IMG/VR virus record: IMGVR_UViG_3300020201_000023
Location: 1-55,743 of that record
Origin: a virus
Reading direction: 5' to 3' (one strand)
DNA length: 55,743 bases
Shown: one piece after another, positions 29,592 to 37,716 of the stretch
How positions within the stretch are numbered: position 1 is the first letter of the stretch
Layout: each line of letters begins with the position of its first letter
Position numbers and translations under genes: made by a program
The notes under the pieces: model-generated
The model's database searches: none
The model's input: only the letters and a program-made list of their open reading frames with translations
What the model was told of the DNA's origin: nothing

Positions 29592-30964
29592 CAGGCAGCC
29601 CTCCGAGACGTGGACGCGCCGATGGCGTCAACAAGCATGTCGCCGAGTTGCTCGCGGTCGGCCGCGTAGACCAGCGCCGAGCTGCCCCAATTGATGTTGT
29701 AGACGTCGCCGCCGCGACCGCCGCCGGCGTCCGCTGACGATATCGGCCCTGCGCCCGCGCCCGATGTTGCCGGCGCGCTCGCGCCGCCACCGCCACCGCC
29801 CGCGGCTGCGCCAGCCTTGACGCCTGCGATCACGAACATCGCAGCAGCCGCTGTGTGTGCGATGCCCTGCGGGATGTTGAACGACGCATAGGAAGCGACG
29901 GCCTGCGCGGTCGACAGCGCGGCGCCGATGATCGACTCGATGATCGCGGCCTGCGCCTTGATCTTGACCTTCTCTTTCTCGCTCTTGCGCGAGCCTTCGA
30001 GAGACGCGTCGACCGCCGACGTAACGACGTTCATCGCGCCCATCGTCGCGGACTGGATGTCGGCGACGACTGACGCGGCCTTCTCGCGCGCCTCGACTTC
30101 GCGGTCGATCGCGCGTCGCACACCTTCGACGCGGCGCTCTTCGTCGGCGATCGACTGGTCGACGATGCGCTGATTCTCGACTTCTCCGTCTTGCTTGATC
30201 AGGTCGAGTTTCGCCTGATGTGCGGCGGCGGCCTCTTCGGCGGCGAGTGCGGCCTCGGCCGCTTGCTCCGCTGCCTTGTTCGCCATGTCTTTGCTGGCGT
30301 CGTTTTCGGGCGCGCGAGCCCCGCCACCGCCGCCACCGCGACGACGACTTGGGTCACCGAGCCCGGCCTCTTCCGATAGCAGCGCGATCCGGCGAAGCGT
30401 CGCAGCGTTGCGCTCGGCGTCGGCTCTCGCGAGGTCCGCGCGGACCGTGTCGAGCGCCGCTTGCCGGTTGTCGTACGCCGACCCCGCGCGCTCTTCTGCG
30501 GTCTGCTCCTCGAGGGCTAGCCCGCGCTGCTGGTCGCGATACCGGGCGCTCGCCGCCGTGACAGTGTCCTGCGCTATGGCGGCGCGCTCGAGCGCTGCGG
30601 TGTGCGCGGACCACAGCGCCGTCGCCGCTGTCACTGCCGCCGACACGATGCCGATCGCGATGCCGACCGGGCCGAGCCCCGCGGTGGCGAGCGACTGGAT
30701 TGACCCGAGCGCCTGGCCGACCACGCCGACCGTCTGCCCGAGCCCGGAGTTCATCCGGCCGATCGTGCCGGCGACGAGCCCCACCGTGGAACCGAACTGC
30801 CCGACGCCGGCACCGGCCGTGCGCATCGCCGCGCCGGCCGAAGTCGCCGCCGCCGCCGCCGCCCTTGACGACGCGGCGTTGGCCGTGCTTGCGGCGGTGA
30901 CCGCGTTGAACGCAGCGCTCGCGCCGTCGTCCTTGTAGACAATGCGTCCGACGACGTCGTTCAT
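29591..30964 (-). CDS. Tail tape measure protein (457 aa)
   Basis: Ala-rich helical protein with hydrophobic stretches (GLGPVGIAIGIVSAAVTAAT, AAIIESIIGAALSTAQAVAS), a Gly-rich break (RRRGGGGGGARAP), a long coiled coil with EKAASVVADIQSATMGAMNV, and a Gly-rich C-terminus. It would set tail length and pass into the host membrane. At 457 aa it predicts a short tail, about 70 nm at 1.5 angstrom per residue. ATG overlaps the stop of the chaperone extension (ATGA). Confidence 0.85.
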   Translation of the reverse strand: MNDVVGRIVYKDDGASAAFNAVTAASTANAASSRAAAAAATSAGAAMRTAGAGVGQFGSTVGLVAGTIGRMNSGLGQTVGVVGQALGSIQSLATAGLGPVGIAIGIVSAAVTAATALWSAHTAALERAAIAQDTVTAASARYRDQQRGLALEEQTAEERAGSAYDNRQAALDTVRADLARADAERNAATLRRIALLSEEAGLGDPSRRRGGGGGGARAPENDASKDMANKAAEQAAEAALAAEEAAAAHQAKLDLIKQDGEVENQRIVDQSIADEERRVEGVRRAIDREVEAREKAASVVADIQSATMGAMNVVTSAVDASLEGSRKSEKEKVKIKAQAAIIESIIGAALSTAQAVASYASFNIPQGIAHTAAAAMFVIAGVKAGAAAGGGGGGASAPATSGAGAGPISSADAGGGRGGDVYNINWGSSALVYAADREQLGDMLVDAIGASTSRRAA

Positions 30965-31260
30965 CTTGCGCCCTCTCTTACGATACGCGCCAGCCGCTCA
31001 GCTTCGACCTTTGCGCGCAGGTCCACGAGTTCAATGTGCGACTGAACCAATGAGATCATCTCGGCAGCCTCGACGACGACGGCAAGTTGGTCATCGACGT
31101 CCACCGCGCCGGCTAGCACGCGGCGGCGCAGCGTCATGGCCGCTTGGATGACAGGGTCTTCGTACGTGCGCCACGGACACGTCTGCGGCTCCGCGCTAGC
31201 GTCGATGCGGATGCGCGTACGCAGCCTCGGAATCTGCGCGCCGACGCCGGAGAGCGCTGC
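30961..31260 (-). CDS. Second tail-assembly-chaperone segment, -1 frame
   Basis: Frame is open well upstream and ends at 30961, but has no usable start until an internal ATG at 31137. It reads as protein (VGAQIPRLRTRIRIDASAEP, QLAVVVEAAEMISLVQSHIE) and overlaps the 3' end of the 31260-31931 gene in the -1 frame, just before the tape measure. That is the standard layout of tail chaperones made by programmed -1 frameshifting. No canonical slippery heptamer was identified. Coordinates give only the non-overlapping part. Confidence 0.6.
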   Translation of the reverse strand, partial: AALSGVGAQIPRLRTRIRIDASAEPQTCPWRTYEDPVIQAAMTLRRRVLAGAVDVDDQLAVVVEAAEMISLVQSHIELVDLRAKVEAERLARIVREGAR

Positions 31261-31931
31261 TACGTGGACAGGGCGCCGCTCTCCGCCGCCGCAGTCGCAT
31301 CCCCAGGCGTCTCGGACGGCTCGAGCACCGTCGGGCTCGATGTTGGCGAAGTCAAGTCCGCGTCGGTGGTCGGCGTGCGTGACACTTCCGCCGCGAGGGT
31401 GCCCGCAAGGTACTGGAGTTGCTGCGCCAGAGCGTGCGTTGAGGTAAGCGGCAGCGGCGCAAAGGCCACGCCGAAAGGGCCGACGCGACTCCGGTTGTAG
31501 GCCACCGCGCCGATCTCGTAGAGCGTCTCGACGCCTACGCGCTCGGCCAGGTAGTCGAGCGCGACGTCGTCGAACGGCTGCCCGTGTGCCGGCGGGAAGA
31601 CCGTCGTCGCATCGGTCGCGAGAGGCGGCGAGAGGTCGGCGCGGACAAGGGCGTACGCGAGCGCATGGAGCCATCGCGCCTCCGCCGTCGGCAGCGAGTC
31701 GCACTGCACGCGCTCGAAGGCGCGCAGTGGGCGCAGCGTGAACGTCGACGCGCGTTTGAGCGGTCGCACTTTGACGAGCGCCGGGTCGCGCGAGCCGTAG
31801 CCGGCGGGCTTGCCGAAGTGCGTGTCGTAGTCGCTGCGCGCGAGTCCGTAGCCCATGGCGACGACGTCGATCGCAGGGTCGAAACTGACGTAGCAGGTGA
31901 GTTGTTTGGCGGGGTCTTGTTCGTGATTCAT
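31260..31931 (-). CDS. Tail assembly chaperone, first frame (223 aa)
   Basis: GGAGGCGCACC precedes ATG at 31931. Alpha/beta N-terminal part (CYVSFDPAIDVVAMGYGLAR), a helical middle (TAEARWLHALAYALVRADLS, YLAERVGVETLYEIGAVAYN) and a low-complexity Thr/Pro/Ser tail from about residue 188. Position between tube protein and tape measure marks it as the chaperone that coats the tape measure. The low-complexity tail may be replaced by the -1 frame product in a fraction of chains. Confidence 0.72.
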   Translation of the reverse strand: MNHEQDPAKQLTCYVSFDPAIDVVAMGYGLARSDYDTHFGKPAGYGSRDPALVKVRPLKRASTFTLRPLRAFERVQCDSLPTAEARWLHALAYALVRADLSPPLATDATTVFPPAHGQPFDDVALDYLAERVGVETLYEIGAVAYNRSRVGPFGVAFAPLPLTSTHALAQQLQYLAGTLAAEVSRTPTTDADLTSPTSSPTVLEPSETPGDATAAAESGALST

Positions 31932-31970
31932 TCGGTGCGCCTCCTCAAGCGCAGTCGATGTCGGCAGTTC

Positions 31971-33239
31971 TCAGAAGACGTGCATGCGCAGTGCGGAGCG
32001 GCCGAGGTCGGTCGCCACGGCGATGCTCGAGTCGTTGCGGCCGGCCCACGAGACCGTCAGCCCGTAGAGGTCGGCGGCGTCGGTGCGCGTCGGCACCGCC
32101 GAGATCTGCGCTGTCGGCGCGGTGAGCAGCACGATACCGCTCGTGGTCATGCCGATCTGCTGATGGATGAGCAAGTCCGCACGCGCCGCGTCCTGCGTGA
32201 GCCAGTTCAGCGCGTCGTCGCCGTACGCCACAAACTTCCCCGAGACGGCGCGCGAGCGGCTGCGCTTCCACCCGATCAGGTTGCTCGACTGCAGCCCATC
32301 GGGCGACGTGATCGGAGTGACCGCAATGCCCGGCGTCCACGTGCTCGACTGGTGCGGAACGAGCGTGCGCGTCGTGCTGCCGACGACGCCGACGAGGAGC
32401 TCGGAGCCCATGTGGACGATCGGCGAGAATCCGGGAATCGACGCGGGCGCCGCAAGCGTCAGCGTCGACGTGCGCAGCCACGACGCGCCGGTGAGCGTGA
32501 CCGGCAACTTGGCGATCGCGCCGGTCGTGATGTCGATCGCGAACGTGCCTTGCGAGCCGAGCACGACGTATTCATCGCCGGCCTCGACGCCCTCGGTGAG
32601 CCACTGGAGCGTCGTCAGGTTGGACGCGATGCCCTCGATGCAGTGGAACGTCGTCGGCCAAAACACCTGCGCCCCGGTGGCGGGCGCCGTGCTGTGCGCG
32701 ATCTTCGGCACCACCGCCGAGGCCGTGAACGACAGAATCTCGCGCGCCTCGATGGTACCGTTCGGCATCACGACGGCGTAAGCGCCGCCAGCGAGCGCGA
32801 AGTTCGTCCCGTGGTTCGTCGTGATCGGAACGTTCGTTGCCGTCGGCGTGCCCGTCGTCAGCGTCAGCGCGTTCAGCGCCGTCGTGCCCTGATACACGCC
32901 GCCCATCAGCCGAGACAGCAGCCGGTGTAGCCCCCACGTCGAGCTCGTCAGGAAACCCGGCGACGCGAGCCCGTTGCACGCGTTGCCGGTGCCGGCGAGG
33001 TACGCCGTGAATCCAAGCGTGCTCGACTTCTTGCCGAGCAACATCTTGCTGTCGGTGAACGCGTGGACGAACTGCTGCATCACCTCGGGCTCGAGATGGT
33101 CTTGCAGCCCGACGAACGTGCCGGTCCCCTCGACGATCGGGAGGTCGATGAAGTTCGCTTGGGTGCCCGATTCGGACACGCAAAACACGGCCTCGTTGGA
33201 GACGCGGAGTCGGCCAATCTTGCTGATCTCGGTTGCCAT
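31971..33239 (-). CDS. Major tail (tube) protein (422 aa)
   Basis: AGGAG before ATG at 33239. Beta-rich: DLPIVEGTGTFVGLQDHLEP, KSSTLGFTAYLAGTGNACNG, STWGLHRL, AREILSFTASAVVPKIAHST, TTGAIAKLPVTLTGASWLRT. Abundant Thr/Gly and location just upstream of the chaperone pair identify it as the tail tube protein. Longer than many tube proteins, so it probably has an extra surface domain. No sheath gene follows, supporting a non-contractile tail. Confidence 0.78.
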   Translation of the reverse strand: MATEISKIGRLRVSNEAVFCVSESGTQANFIDLPIVEGTGTFVGLQDHLEPEVMQQFVHAFTDSKMLLGKKSSTLGFTAYLAGTGNACNGLASPGFLTSSTWGLHRLLSRLMGGVYQGTTALNALTLTTGTPTATNVPITTNHGTNFALAGGAYAVVMPNGTIEAREILSFTASAVVPKIAHSTAPATGAQVFWPTTFHCIEGIASNLTTLQWLTEGVEAGDEYVVLGSQGTFAIDITTGAIAKLPVTLTGASWLRTSTLTLAAPASIPGFSPIVHMGSELLVGVVGSTTRTLVPHQSSTWTPGIAVTPITSPDGLQSSNLIGWKRSRSRAVSGKFVAYGDDALNWLTQDAARADLLIHQQIGMTTSGIVLLTAPTAQISAVPTRTDAADLYGLTVSWAGRNDSSIAVATDLGRSALRMHVF

Positions 33240-33249
33240 GCGCGAACTC

Positions 33250-33828
33250 CTACGTCGTCGACTCGGTCGTGACGACCGTGCCTGTAAAGACGTTCTGAAT
33301 TTGGAAGAGACCGCCGCCGGCCGTCTGCCCCGACTGCGGCGCGTCGTCGCGTACGACAGACCACCCGGCGCCGGTCAGATAGCCGCCCACGATGCCGGTC
33401 GAGTCAACGGCTGTCTGCGACGGTGGAGTAACCGTGGCCGCGAGCTTGCCGGGCCAGATGAAAGCGACGGTGATTGCGTGCGCGACGGCATCGGCTCTCT
33501 CTTTCGGCGACGAGTAGGACTCGGCTCCGAGTGCCTGCGTGGTGAGCAAATACGTGAGCGTGATGGTCACGTCGATGCCGATGATGACCATCGGCCCCGG
33601 ACCCATGATCGCGTCAGGCGACGGTGGGTATGCGATGGCGATTAGCGCGAGCCCGTTCGTCAGTCCGCCCACCGCGTGAGCGAGGACTCGCCCCGATATC
33701 GTCTCGTCAGTGGCGCCCTCGGCGATGTCGCACGACAGCAGCCCGACGGGGATTGCGCGGACGCCGGTGATGTCGCCCTCGAGCACTTGCCGGATGCACT
33801 TGCGGATTGCGGAGGATTGCAGCGGCAT
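33250..33828 (-). CDS. Putative tail terminator/connector protein (192 aa)
   Basis: ATG at 33828, two bases after the previous stop. AIRKCIRQVLEGDITGVRAI at the N-terminus, then alternating strands (AIMGPGPMVIIGIDVTITLT) and AVAHAITVAFIWPGKLAATV. Position immediately upstream of the tube gene and size match tail-completion proteins. No sequence motif confirms it. Confidence 0.6.
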   Translation of the reverse strand: MPLQSSAIRKCIRQVLEGDITGVRAIPVGLLSCDIAEGATDETISGRVLAHAVGGLTNGLALIAIAYPPSPDAIMGPGPMVIIGIDVTITLTYLLTTQALGAESYSSPKERADAVAHAITVAFIWPGKLAATVTPPSQTAVDSTGIVGGYLTGAGWSVVRDDAPQSGQTAGGGLFQIQNVFTGTVVTTESTT

Positions 33829-33829
33829 G

Positions 33830-34150
33830 TCAGCGATTGGCGATCGTGATAGACACGCTGCGCTCGTAGATGCGGCCCGGCGCAACGTCGCCCGATGCGC
33901 GGCAGGTAACGAGATAACTCTCGCCCGCGCGGCCGTTCGCTAGCCAGATGGTCGCCGTGGAAATGTTGAACGTCGGCGCGTACGGAGCGCCGAGGGCCAC
34001 GGCGTTGATAAGCGCGGTGCCGGTGGTCCCCGCCGCGCCTTGGAGCGAGATGGTCCACGTGGCGTCGGCCAGGTTCTCCGGCGGCGCGATGTCCTCAAAT
34101 TTGATCGAGTAGTCGAGCACGTCCGCGGGGTCTTTGACTGGCCAGAACAT
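33830..34150 (-). CDS. Small beta-sandwich virion protein, fibre-tail-adaptor-like (106 aa)
   Basis: AGGGGG before ATG at 34150. MFWPVKDPADVLDYSIKFED followed by ATWTISLQG..., TATIWLANGRAGESYLVTC, RIYERSVSITIANR. This KDPxAVLDY start and strand order are familiar from phage proteins annotated as fibre-tail adaptors (recalled, not searched). Lies among head-tail joining genes. Confidence 0.7.
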   Translation of the reverse strand: MFWPVKDPADVLDYSIKFEDIAPPENLADATWTISLQGAAGTTGTALINAVALGAPYAPTFNISTATIWLANGRAGESYLVTCRASGDVAPGRIYERSVSITIANR

Positions 34151-34151
34151 A

Positions 34152-34319
34152 CTACCCCCTAACCGTACGCGACTGCGCCGCGATGACGACCGCTCGAGAT
34201 GCTGCCGGCGCCGTAGTCGCCCGCGACTGCGCGGCGACTGATGCTGCTCGCGATTCGCCCGGCGACGACACTGCGCGCGACTGGCGCTGCGTGCGCTGCG
34301 TGCGGGACGCATCGGGCAT
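34152..34319 (-). CDS. Small repetitive protein with QSR/ESR repeats (55 aa)
   Basis: AGGGGACGAGC before ATG at 34319 and the stop just before the next ribosome-binding site. The product is a run of about nine-residue units, each holding [QEA]-S-R-[AT] (SPGESRAAS, VAAQSRATT, APAASRAVV, IAAQSRTV). Shorter than most tracks would call. Such repeats may be structural or merely GC-driven; kept because start, stop and ribosome-binding site fit the operon. Confidence 0.5.
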   Translation of the reverse strand: MPDASRTQRTQRQSRAVSSPGESRAASVAAQSRATTAPAASRAVVIAAQSRTVRG

Positions 34320-34329
34320 GCTCGTCCCC

Positions 34330-34860
34330 TTACGCCGTGCGGCCGGTCGTGATGTAGGTGCCGACGGCGCGCGCGAGTCGGTCGAACACGAGCGCACTCG
34401 GGCCGATTTCGATCAGCGTGCCGGCGATGGTGAACGGCAAGAACGCGCGCGCCGGAATCTTCGTCGTCCACGGCGTGCCAGCGGGGCGCGTGCCGCTCTT
34501 GCGTTTCAACGTGCCGCTCTTCGTCGCGCCGAAGTTCTGCGCCCCGGCGTATGGCACGTTGGTGCCGATGGTGAGGTCCATCCGACCGGCGGTGACAGAG
34601 TTGCCGTCACGCAGCGCGCCGGTATCTTCGAGCGGCTTGCTGCTGCCGCGCCGCCGCTTGTCGATCGTGCTCTGCGCCAATGGCTTCCACGGCGTGCCGT
34701 CCGGGCCGCGCGAGTTGCGGAACGAATCGCGGATTAGCCGCAGTATCATCTCCGACTGCGCGCGCAGCACGGGGCCGAGATCCTTCGCGCGCGCGGACAT
34801 CTCGCGCAGCGCCTTCGCCGCGTCGTCAGGCGACTGGCCGGGCGCGAAGGTGATCGTCAC
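34330..34860 (-). CDS. Mu gpG-like tail completion/virion morphogenesis protein (176 aa)
   Basis: GTG start at 34860 (GTGA overlap). KDLGPVLRAQSEMILRLIRD, then NSRGPDGTPWKPLAQSTIDK and LEDTGALRDGNSVTAGRMDL, VPYAGAQNFGATKSGT and IPARAFLPF are landmarks of the phage virion morphogenesis family (Mu gpG / P2 gpS type), needed to complete the tail and join it to the head. Confidence 0.85.
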   Translation of the reverse strand: MTITFAPGQSPDDAAKALREMSARAKDLGPVLRAQSEMILRLIRDSFRNSRGPDGTPWKPLAQSTIDKRRRGSSKPLEDTGALRDGNSVTAGRMDLTIGTNVPYAGAQNFGATKSGTLKRKSGTRPAGTPWTTKIPARAFLPFTIAGTLIEIGPSALVFDRLARAVGTYITTGRTA

Positions 34861-35339
34861 GAGAAGCCGGCCAGCCCCGCGCGAGTGAACCGCGGCTGCA
34901 AGTCGGTGTTCGTGTCGTCGACCGCGAGCCCGCCGCTGCCGTTGGCGATCTCGCCGCCAGCCGAGCCGCCGAGCGGGTCACGCTCGAGCCCCGGCAAGTT
35001 GATGCGCGGCGCGTTCGGCGCGTCCACATAGAGTTTCTCGCTCGCCTGCCCGACGGTGCGCCCGACGTTGACGTCGCGGCCGTAGCCGAAGGCAAGGATG
35101 GTGAACTCGTCGAAGGCCATCGCGACAAGCGCAACGAACGCCGCGCCGCTCGACGGCTCCGGCCCGGTCGCCGTGACCGTCGAGTAGCCGCCGCGATTCG
35201 CCGCCGCGACGACCTCCGCGTCAGCGCGTGCGATCCACGCGTCGATCGCGGAGGCGTCGCCGAGCGATGCGAGTTTCGCCGCGCCAGTGACCGCGCCGCC
35301 GAACATCGCTGTGATGTGTGCCGGCGTGAGAAATGCCAT
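34857..35339 (-). CDS. Mu gp36-like head-tail joining protein (160 aa)
   Basis: GGAGGTC before ATG at 35339. FLTPAHITAMFGG at the start, then helical blocks ending AMAFDEFTILAFGYGRDVNV. This resembles the DUF1320/Mu gp36 family, placed between capsid and tail genes. Stop overlaps the gpG-like start. Confidence 0.75.
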   Translation of the reverse strand: MAFLTPAHITAMFGGAVTGAAKLASLGDASAIDAWIARADAEVVAAANRGGYSTVTATGPEPSSGAAFVALVAMAFDEFTILAFGYGRDVNVGRTVGQASEKLYVDAPNAPRINLPGLERDPLGGSAGGEIANGSGGLAVDDTNTDLQPRFTRAGLAGFS

Positions 35340-35354
35340 GACGCGACCTCCGGG

Positions 35355-35603
35355 TCAGCCGACGAGAGTGAACGTACCCGGTGCGCCGTCTTCGCTGAGA
35401 TCGGCGCCGCAGGTGAACACGATGCCGCTCGGCTTCGTGACCTCGACCGTGCAGCCGCCGTCTGGTCCGGCCCAATCGCCGACGCCGCGCAGGACGCCGG
35501 GATAGGGGCCGTTGCCGGCCGGCCCGGTGTACATGATGGACGCGCCGATCACGAGCTCGGTGACGCCGTGGTGGAGCTTCGATGCGGTCTTGCTCTTGCT
35601 CAC
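35355..35603 (-). CDS. Small beta-rich virion-region protein (82 aa)
   Basis: GTG at 35603 in a GTGA overlap. SKSKTASKLHHGVTELVIGA, then GVGDWAGPDGGCTVEVTKPS and a Gly-rich end. Possible SH3-like barrel. Lies between the 35600 gene and the gp36-like gene. Function unknown. Confidence 0.68.
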   Translation of the reverse strand: MSKSKTASKLHHGVTELVIGASIMYTGPAGNGPYPGVLRGVGDWAGPDGGCTVEVTKPSGIVFTCGADLSEDGAPGTFTLVG

Positions 35604-36121
35604 TTGCCACCGTCCTTGCGCGCCGCACGCTCTGCTGCGATCGCCTTGGCGACCTCGTCGCGGATGATCGCCGCGACGTCCGGCGTGATGCCGCGCGCCC
35701 CGACAGCCGCAGTCGCAGCCGCCTCCGCGTCTGCGCGCTTGGCTTCCATCGTCGTCGAGTCGAGGCTGCCGATCGGGCGCAGCGACGTGATCGGCAGAAG
35801 CTCGCGGCGCATGTCGTCGCGGAAACTCTGCGACACGCTTCCGGGGTATTGCTCGGGAAGCCGGCCCTTCGCCGCGCCGACCCACTCGGCCATCATGCGC
35901 GCGTGACGATCGACGGCTGCGCGGTGCGCGTCCTCCTGCGTCTCGAGCAGCGCGACGAGCCGCGGGTAGTCGGCCGCGTAGATGCGCACCTCGTGCACGC
36001 CACTCGGGTAGATGACGCCGTCCGGCAGCGCCTGCCCCATGTGACCGGGGCGGATGGTAACTTCCACGAGCATCCGCGGCTCGTTCGCTCGCGGGTCGAC
36101 CTTGATCATTTGCGTCTGCAT
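35600..36121 (-). CDS. Hypothetical protein downstream of the capsid gene (173 aa)
   Basis: GAGGAGATGAGAC before ATG at 36121. VLVEVTIRPGH-type strands (MLVEVTIRPGHMGQALPDGV), a Val/Ile segment (VHEVRIYAADYPRLVALLET), and an Ala/Lys-rich C-terminal helix (AKAIAAERAARKDGGK). Gene order suggests a head-tail connector or capsid accessory. Confidence 0.65.
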   Translation of the reverse strand: MQTQMIKVDPRANEPRMLVEVTIRPGHMGQALPDGVIYPSGVHEVRIYAADYPRLVALLETQEDAHRAAVDRHARMMAEWVGAAKGRLPEQYPGSVSQSFRDDMRRELLPITSLRPIGSLDSTTMEAKRADAEAAATAAVGARGITPDVAAIIRDEVAKAIAAERAARKDGGK

Positions 36122-36181
36122 GTCTCATCTCCTCTTGATGGCGCTGCGAATATCAGCGGGGCCACGTACCGGAATTGCACC

Positions 36182-36248
36182 GGCGCGCGATTGCTCGCGC
36201 CTTGCGTGGCTTGGAAGGCGACGCGCTCACGCCGAAGCGGAGCGCGTC
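36182..36248 (-). terminator. Two stable tetraloop hairpins after the major capsid gene
   Basis: In the minus-strand RNA, GACGCGCTC-CGC-TTCG-GCG-T-GAGCGCGTC (36220-36248) forms a 12-bp stem with one bulge and a UUCG tetraloop. It is followed by GGCGCGA-GCAA-TCGCGCGCC (36182-36201) with a GNRA-type GCAA loop. No T run follows, so a classic terminator is unlikely; better read as mRNA stabilisers or partial terminators that set capsid-versus-connector levels. Confidence 0.6.
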
Positions 36249-36254
36249 AGTTGC

Positions 36255-37226
36255 TCAGAGTACGCCCGCGTAGACGCTAGGCCAGCCGTAGCCGCCGATC
36301 TGGCCGTCCGCGAGCAGACCGAACGTGAACGAGTCATTCATGATGACGCTGTCGCTGTTCATGTCCGTGTTGATCTGCGACGTGGGCGCCATGCCCTCGA
36401 GCCACGCCAACGGCTTGACGCCGCCGGGAGCGTCGCCGACGAGGTACCAGTAATCGTCCTGCACACCCGACAAGCGGTTGTCGATGATGAGCGTGACGAC
36501 GCCGTTGTTGATGTTGGTGATGCCCGCCGCCGCGACGATGGTGCCAGTCTCCGCGCCCGCGTTGTTGACGTACGCGCCGCGGATGTCCGTGCCGGTGATC
36601 TCGAGTCCGACCTTGCGCAGTTTCGGCCCGACGACGAGGTAGCGCGGCGTGACGCCGTACGGGTCGCCGCCCTCGCGGACGTACGAGTTCATCGCCAGGT
36701 ACGCGGCGTCGAAGGTCTGCTGCGTCAGCGCCGACGTGGTGAGGTTGCTCTGCGTCGCGCCGGCCAGGCCGTTCGGGTGCGACGCCGAGAACAGCGCCAC
36801 GCCGTCGATGCCAAGCGGGCCAGCACCCGCGTTGCTCACGAGCGCCTGGTGCATGATGACGTCGCGGTAGCTCTGCGCTTGCGTGAGGTAGCGCGACACG
36901 CGGGACGAGATCAGTCCGATGTTGTCATACTGGAAATCGAGCCGCGGGATCTTGAGCAGCGGCGGCGTGTACCGCGTGAGCTCGAGTCGCAGCACGTAGG
37001 CGCGCGAGACGCCCGTCACGCGTGCGCCCTGCCACTCTTCCCACTGCCCGATGAAGTCGTCGGCCGCGAGAATCGCCGACTTGCCACCCGCAGGGATGGT
37101 GTCGGCGAAGATGTTGACCAGCGGGTCGTTGCCCGTGTTCACGAACATCTCGCCCACCTTCGTCTCGAAGGTGGTGACGATCGCGTTGAGCGCGTCCTGA
37201 TTGATTACGTGCGATGATTCGGCCAT
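36255..37226 (-). CDS. Major capsid protein, Mu gpT-like (323 aa)
   Basis: CAGGAGATC before ATG at 37226. Sequence landmarks: an N-terminal helix (INQDALNAIVTTFETKVGEM), a central block with DDFIGQWEEWQGARV and LTRYTPPLLKIPRLDFQYDN, then NGLAGATQSNLTTSALTQQT, TPRYLVVGPKLRK and DDYWYLVGDAPGGVKPLAWL. This is the Mu gpT family with an HK97-like fold. Position after protease/scaffold and decoration genes agrees. Confidence 0.9.
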   Translation of the reverse strand: MAESSHVINQDALNAIVTTFETKVGEMFVNTGNDPLVNIFADTIPAGGKSAILAADDFIGQWEEWQGARVTGVSRAYVLRLELTRYTPPLLKIPRLDFQYDNIGLISSRVSRYLTQAQSYRDVIMHQALVSNAGAGPLGIDGVALFSASHPNGLAGATQSNLTTSALTQQTFDAAYLAMNSYVREGGDPYGVTPRYLVVGPKLRKVGLEITGTDIRGAYVNNAGAETGTIVAAAGITNINNGVVTLIIDNRLSGVQDDYWYLVGDAPGGVKPLAWLEGMAPTSQINTDMNSDSVIMNDSFTFGLLADGQIGGYGWPSVYAGVL

Positions 37227-37262
37227 GTCTGATCTCCTGTTGTTTCTGTGTCAGCGGTCAGA

Positions 37263-37685
37263 TCAGATCGAGGCCGCCACGCGGACGGCGATCCATGCCT
37301 GAGTTGCGCTGACGAATTCGGTCACGTTGCCGACCTTGACGTCGTTCGTCGCGGCCGCAGCCGTGGTGACGCCATCGTTGTCGAAGATGACGGCGGGCGA
37401 GTTGACGACAGCCGCGAGCGTCGCGTTGCACGTCATCAACTCCTCGTGACCCCACTTGAAGTAGACGCGGGTGCCGGCGGGCGCGGCGGTGACGGTCTTG
37501 GTGCAGATTCCGACGAAGCCGCACGAGGCGGTGTCCGCGCCGTTGAGCGCGAGTCCGGTGGCGGTCGTGATCATCACGAGGGCGCCCTCGAAGATGGTCT
37601 GCGAGGTCGTGCACACTGCCGAGCCGTAGCTCGGGAATGCGTCATTGCGGGTGCGTCGTGCGGTGCTGATCGTGAGTACGGCCAT
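37263..37685 (-). CDS. Head decoration-like protein (140 aa)
   Basis: CAGGAGATAGACC before ATG at 37685. Beta-rich, Thr/Ala-rich: AVCTTSQTIFEGALVMITTA, GVTTAAAATNDVKVGNVTEF, AWIAVRVAAS. In Mu-like phages a protein of this size lies between scaffold/protease and capsid and decorates the shell. Function inferred from order and composition. Confidence 0.72.
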   Translation of the reverse strand: MAVLTISTARRTRNDAFPSYGSAVCTTSQTIFEGALVMITTATGLALNGADTASCGFVGICTKTVTAAPAGTRVYFKWGHEELMTCNATLAAVVNSPAVIFDNDGVTTAAAATNDVKVGNVTEFVSATQAWIAVRVAASI

Positions 37686-37716
37686 GGTCTATCTCCTGGT
37701 GAAATGCCGGCCGCGC

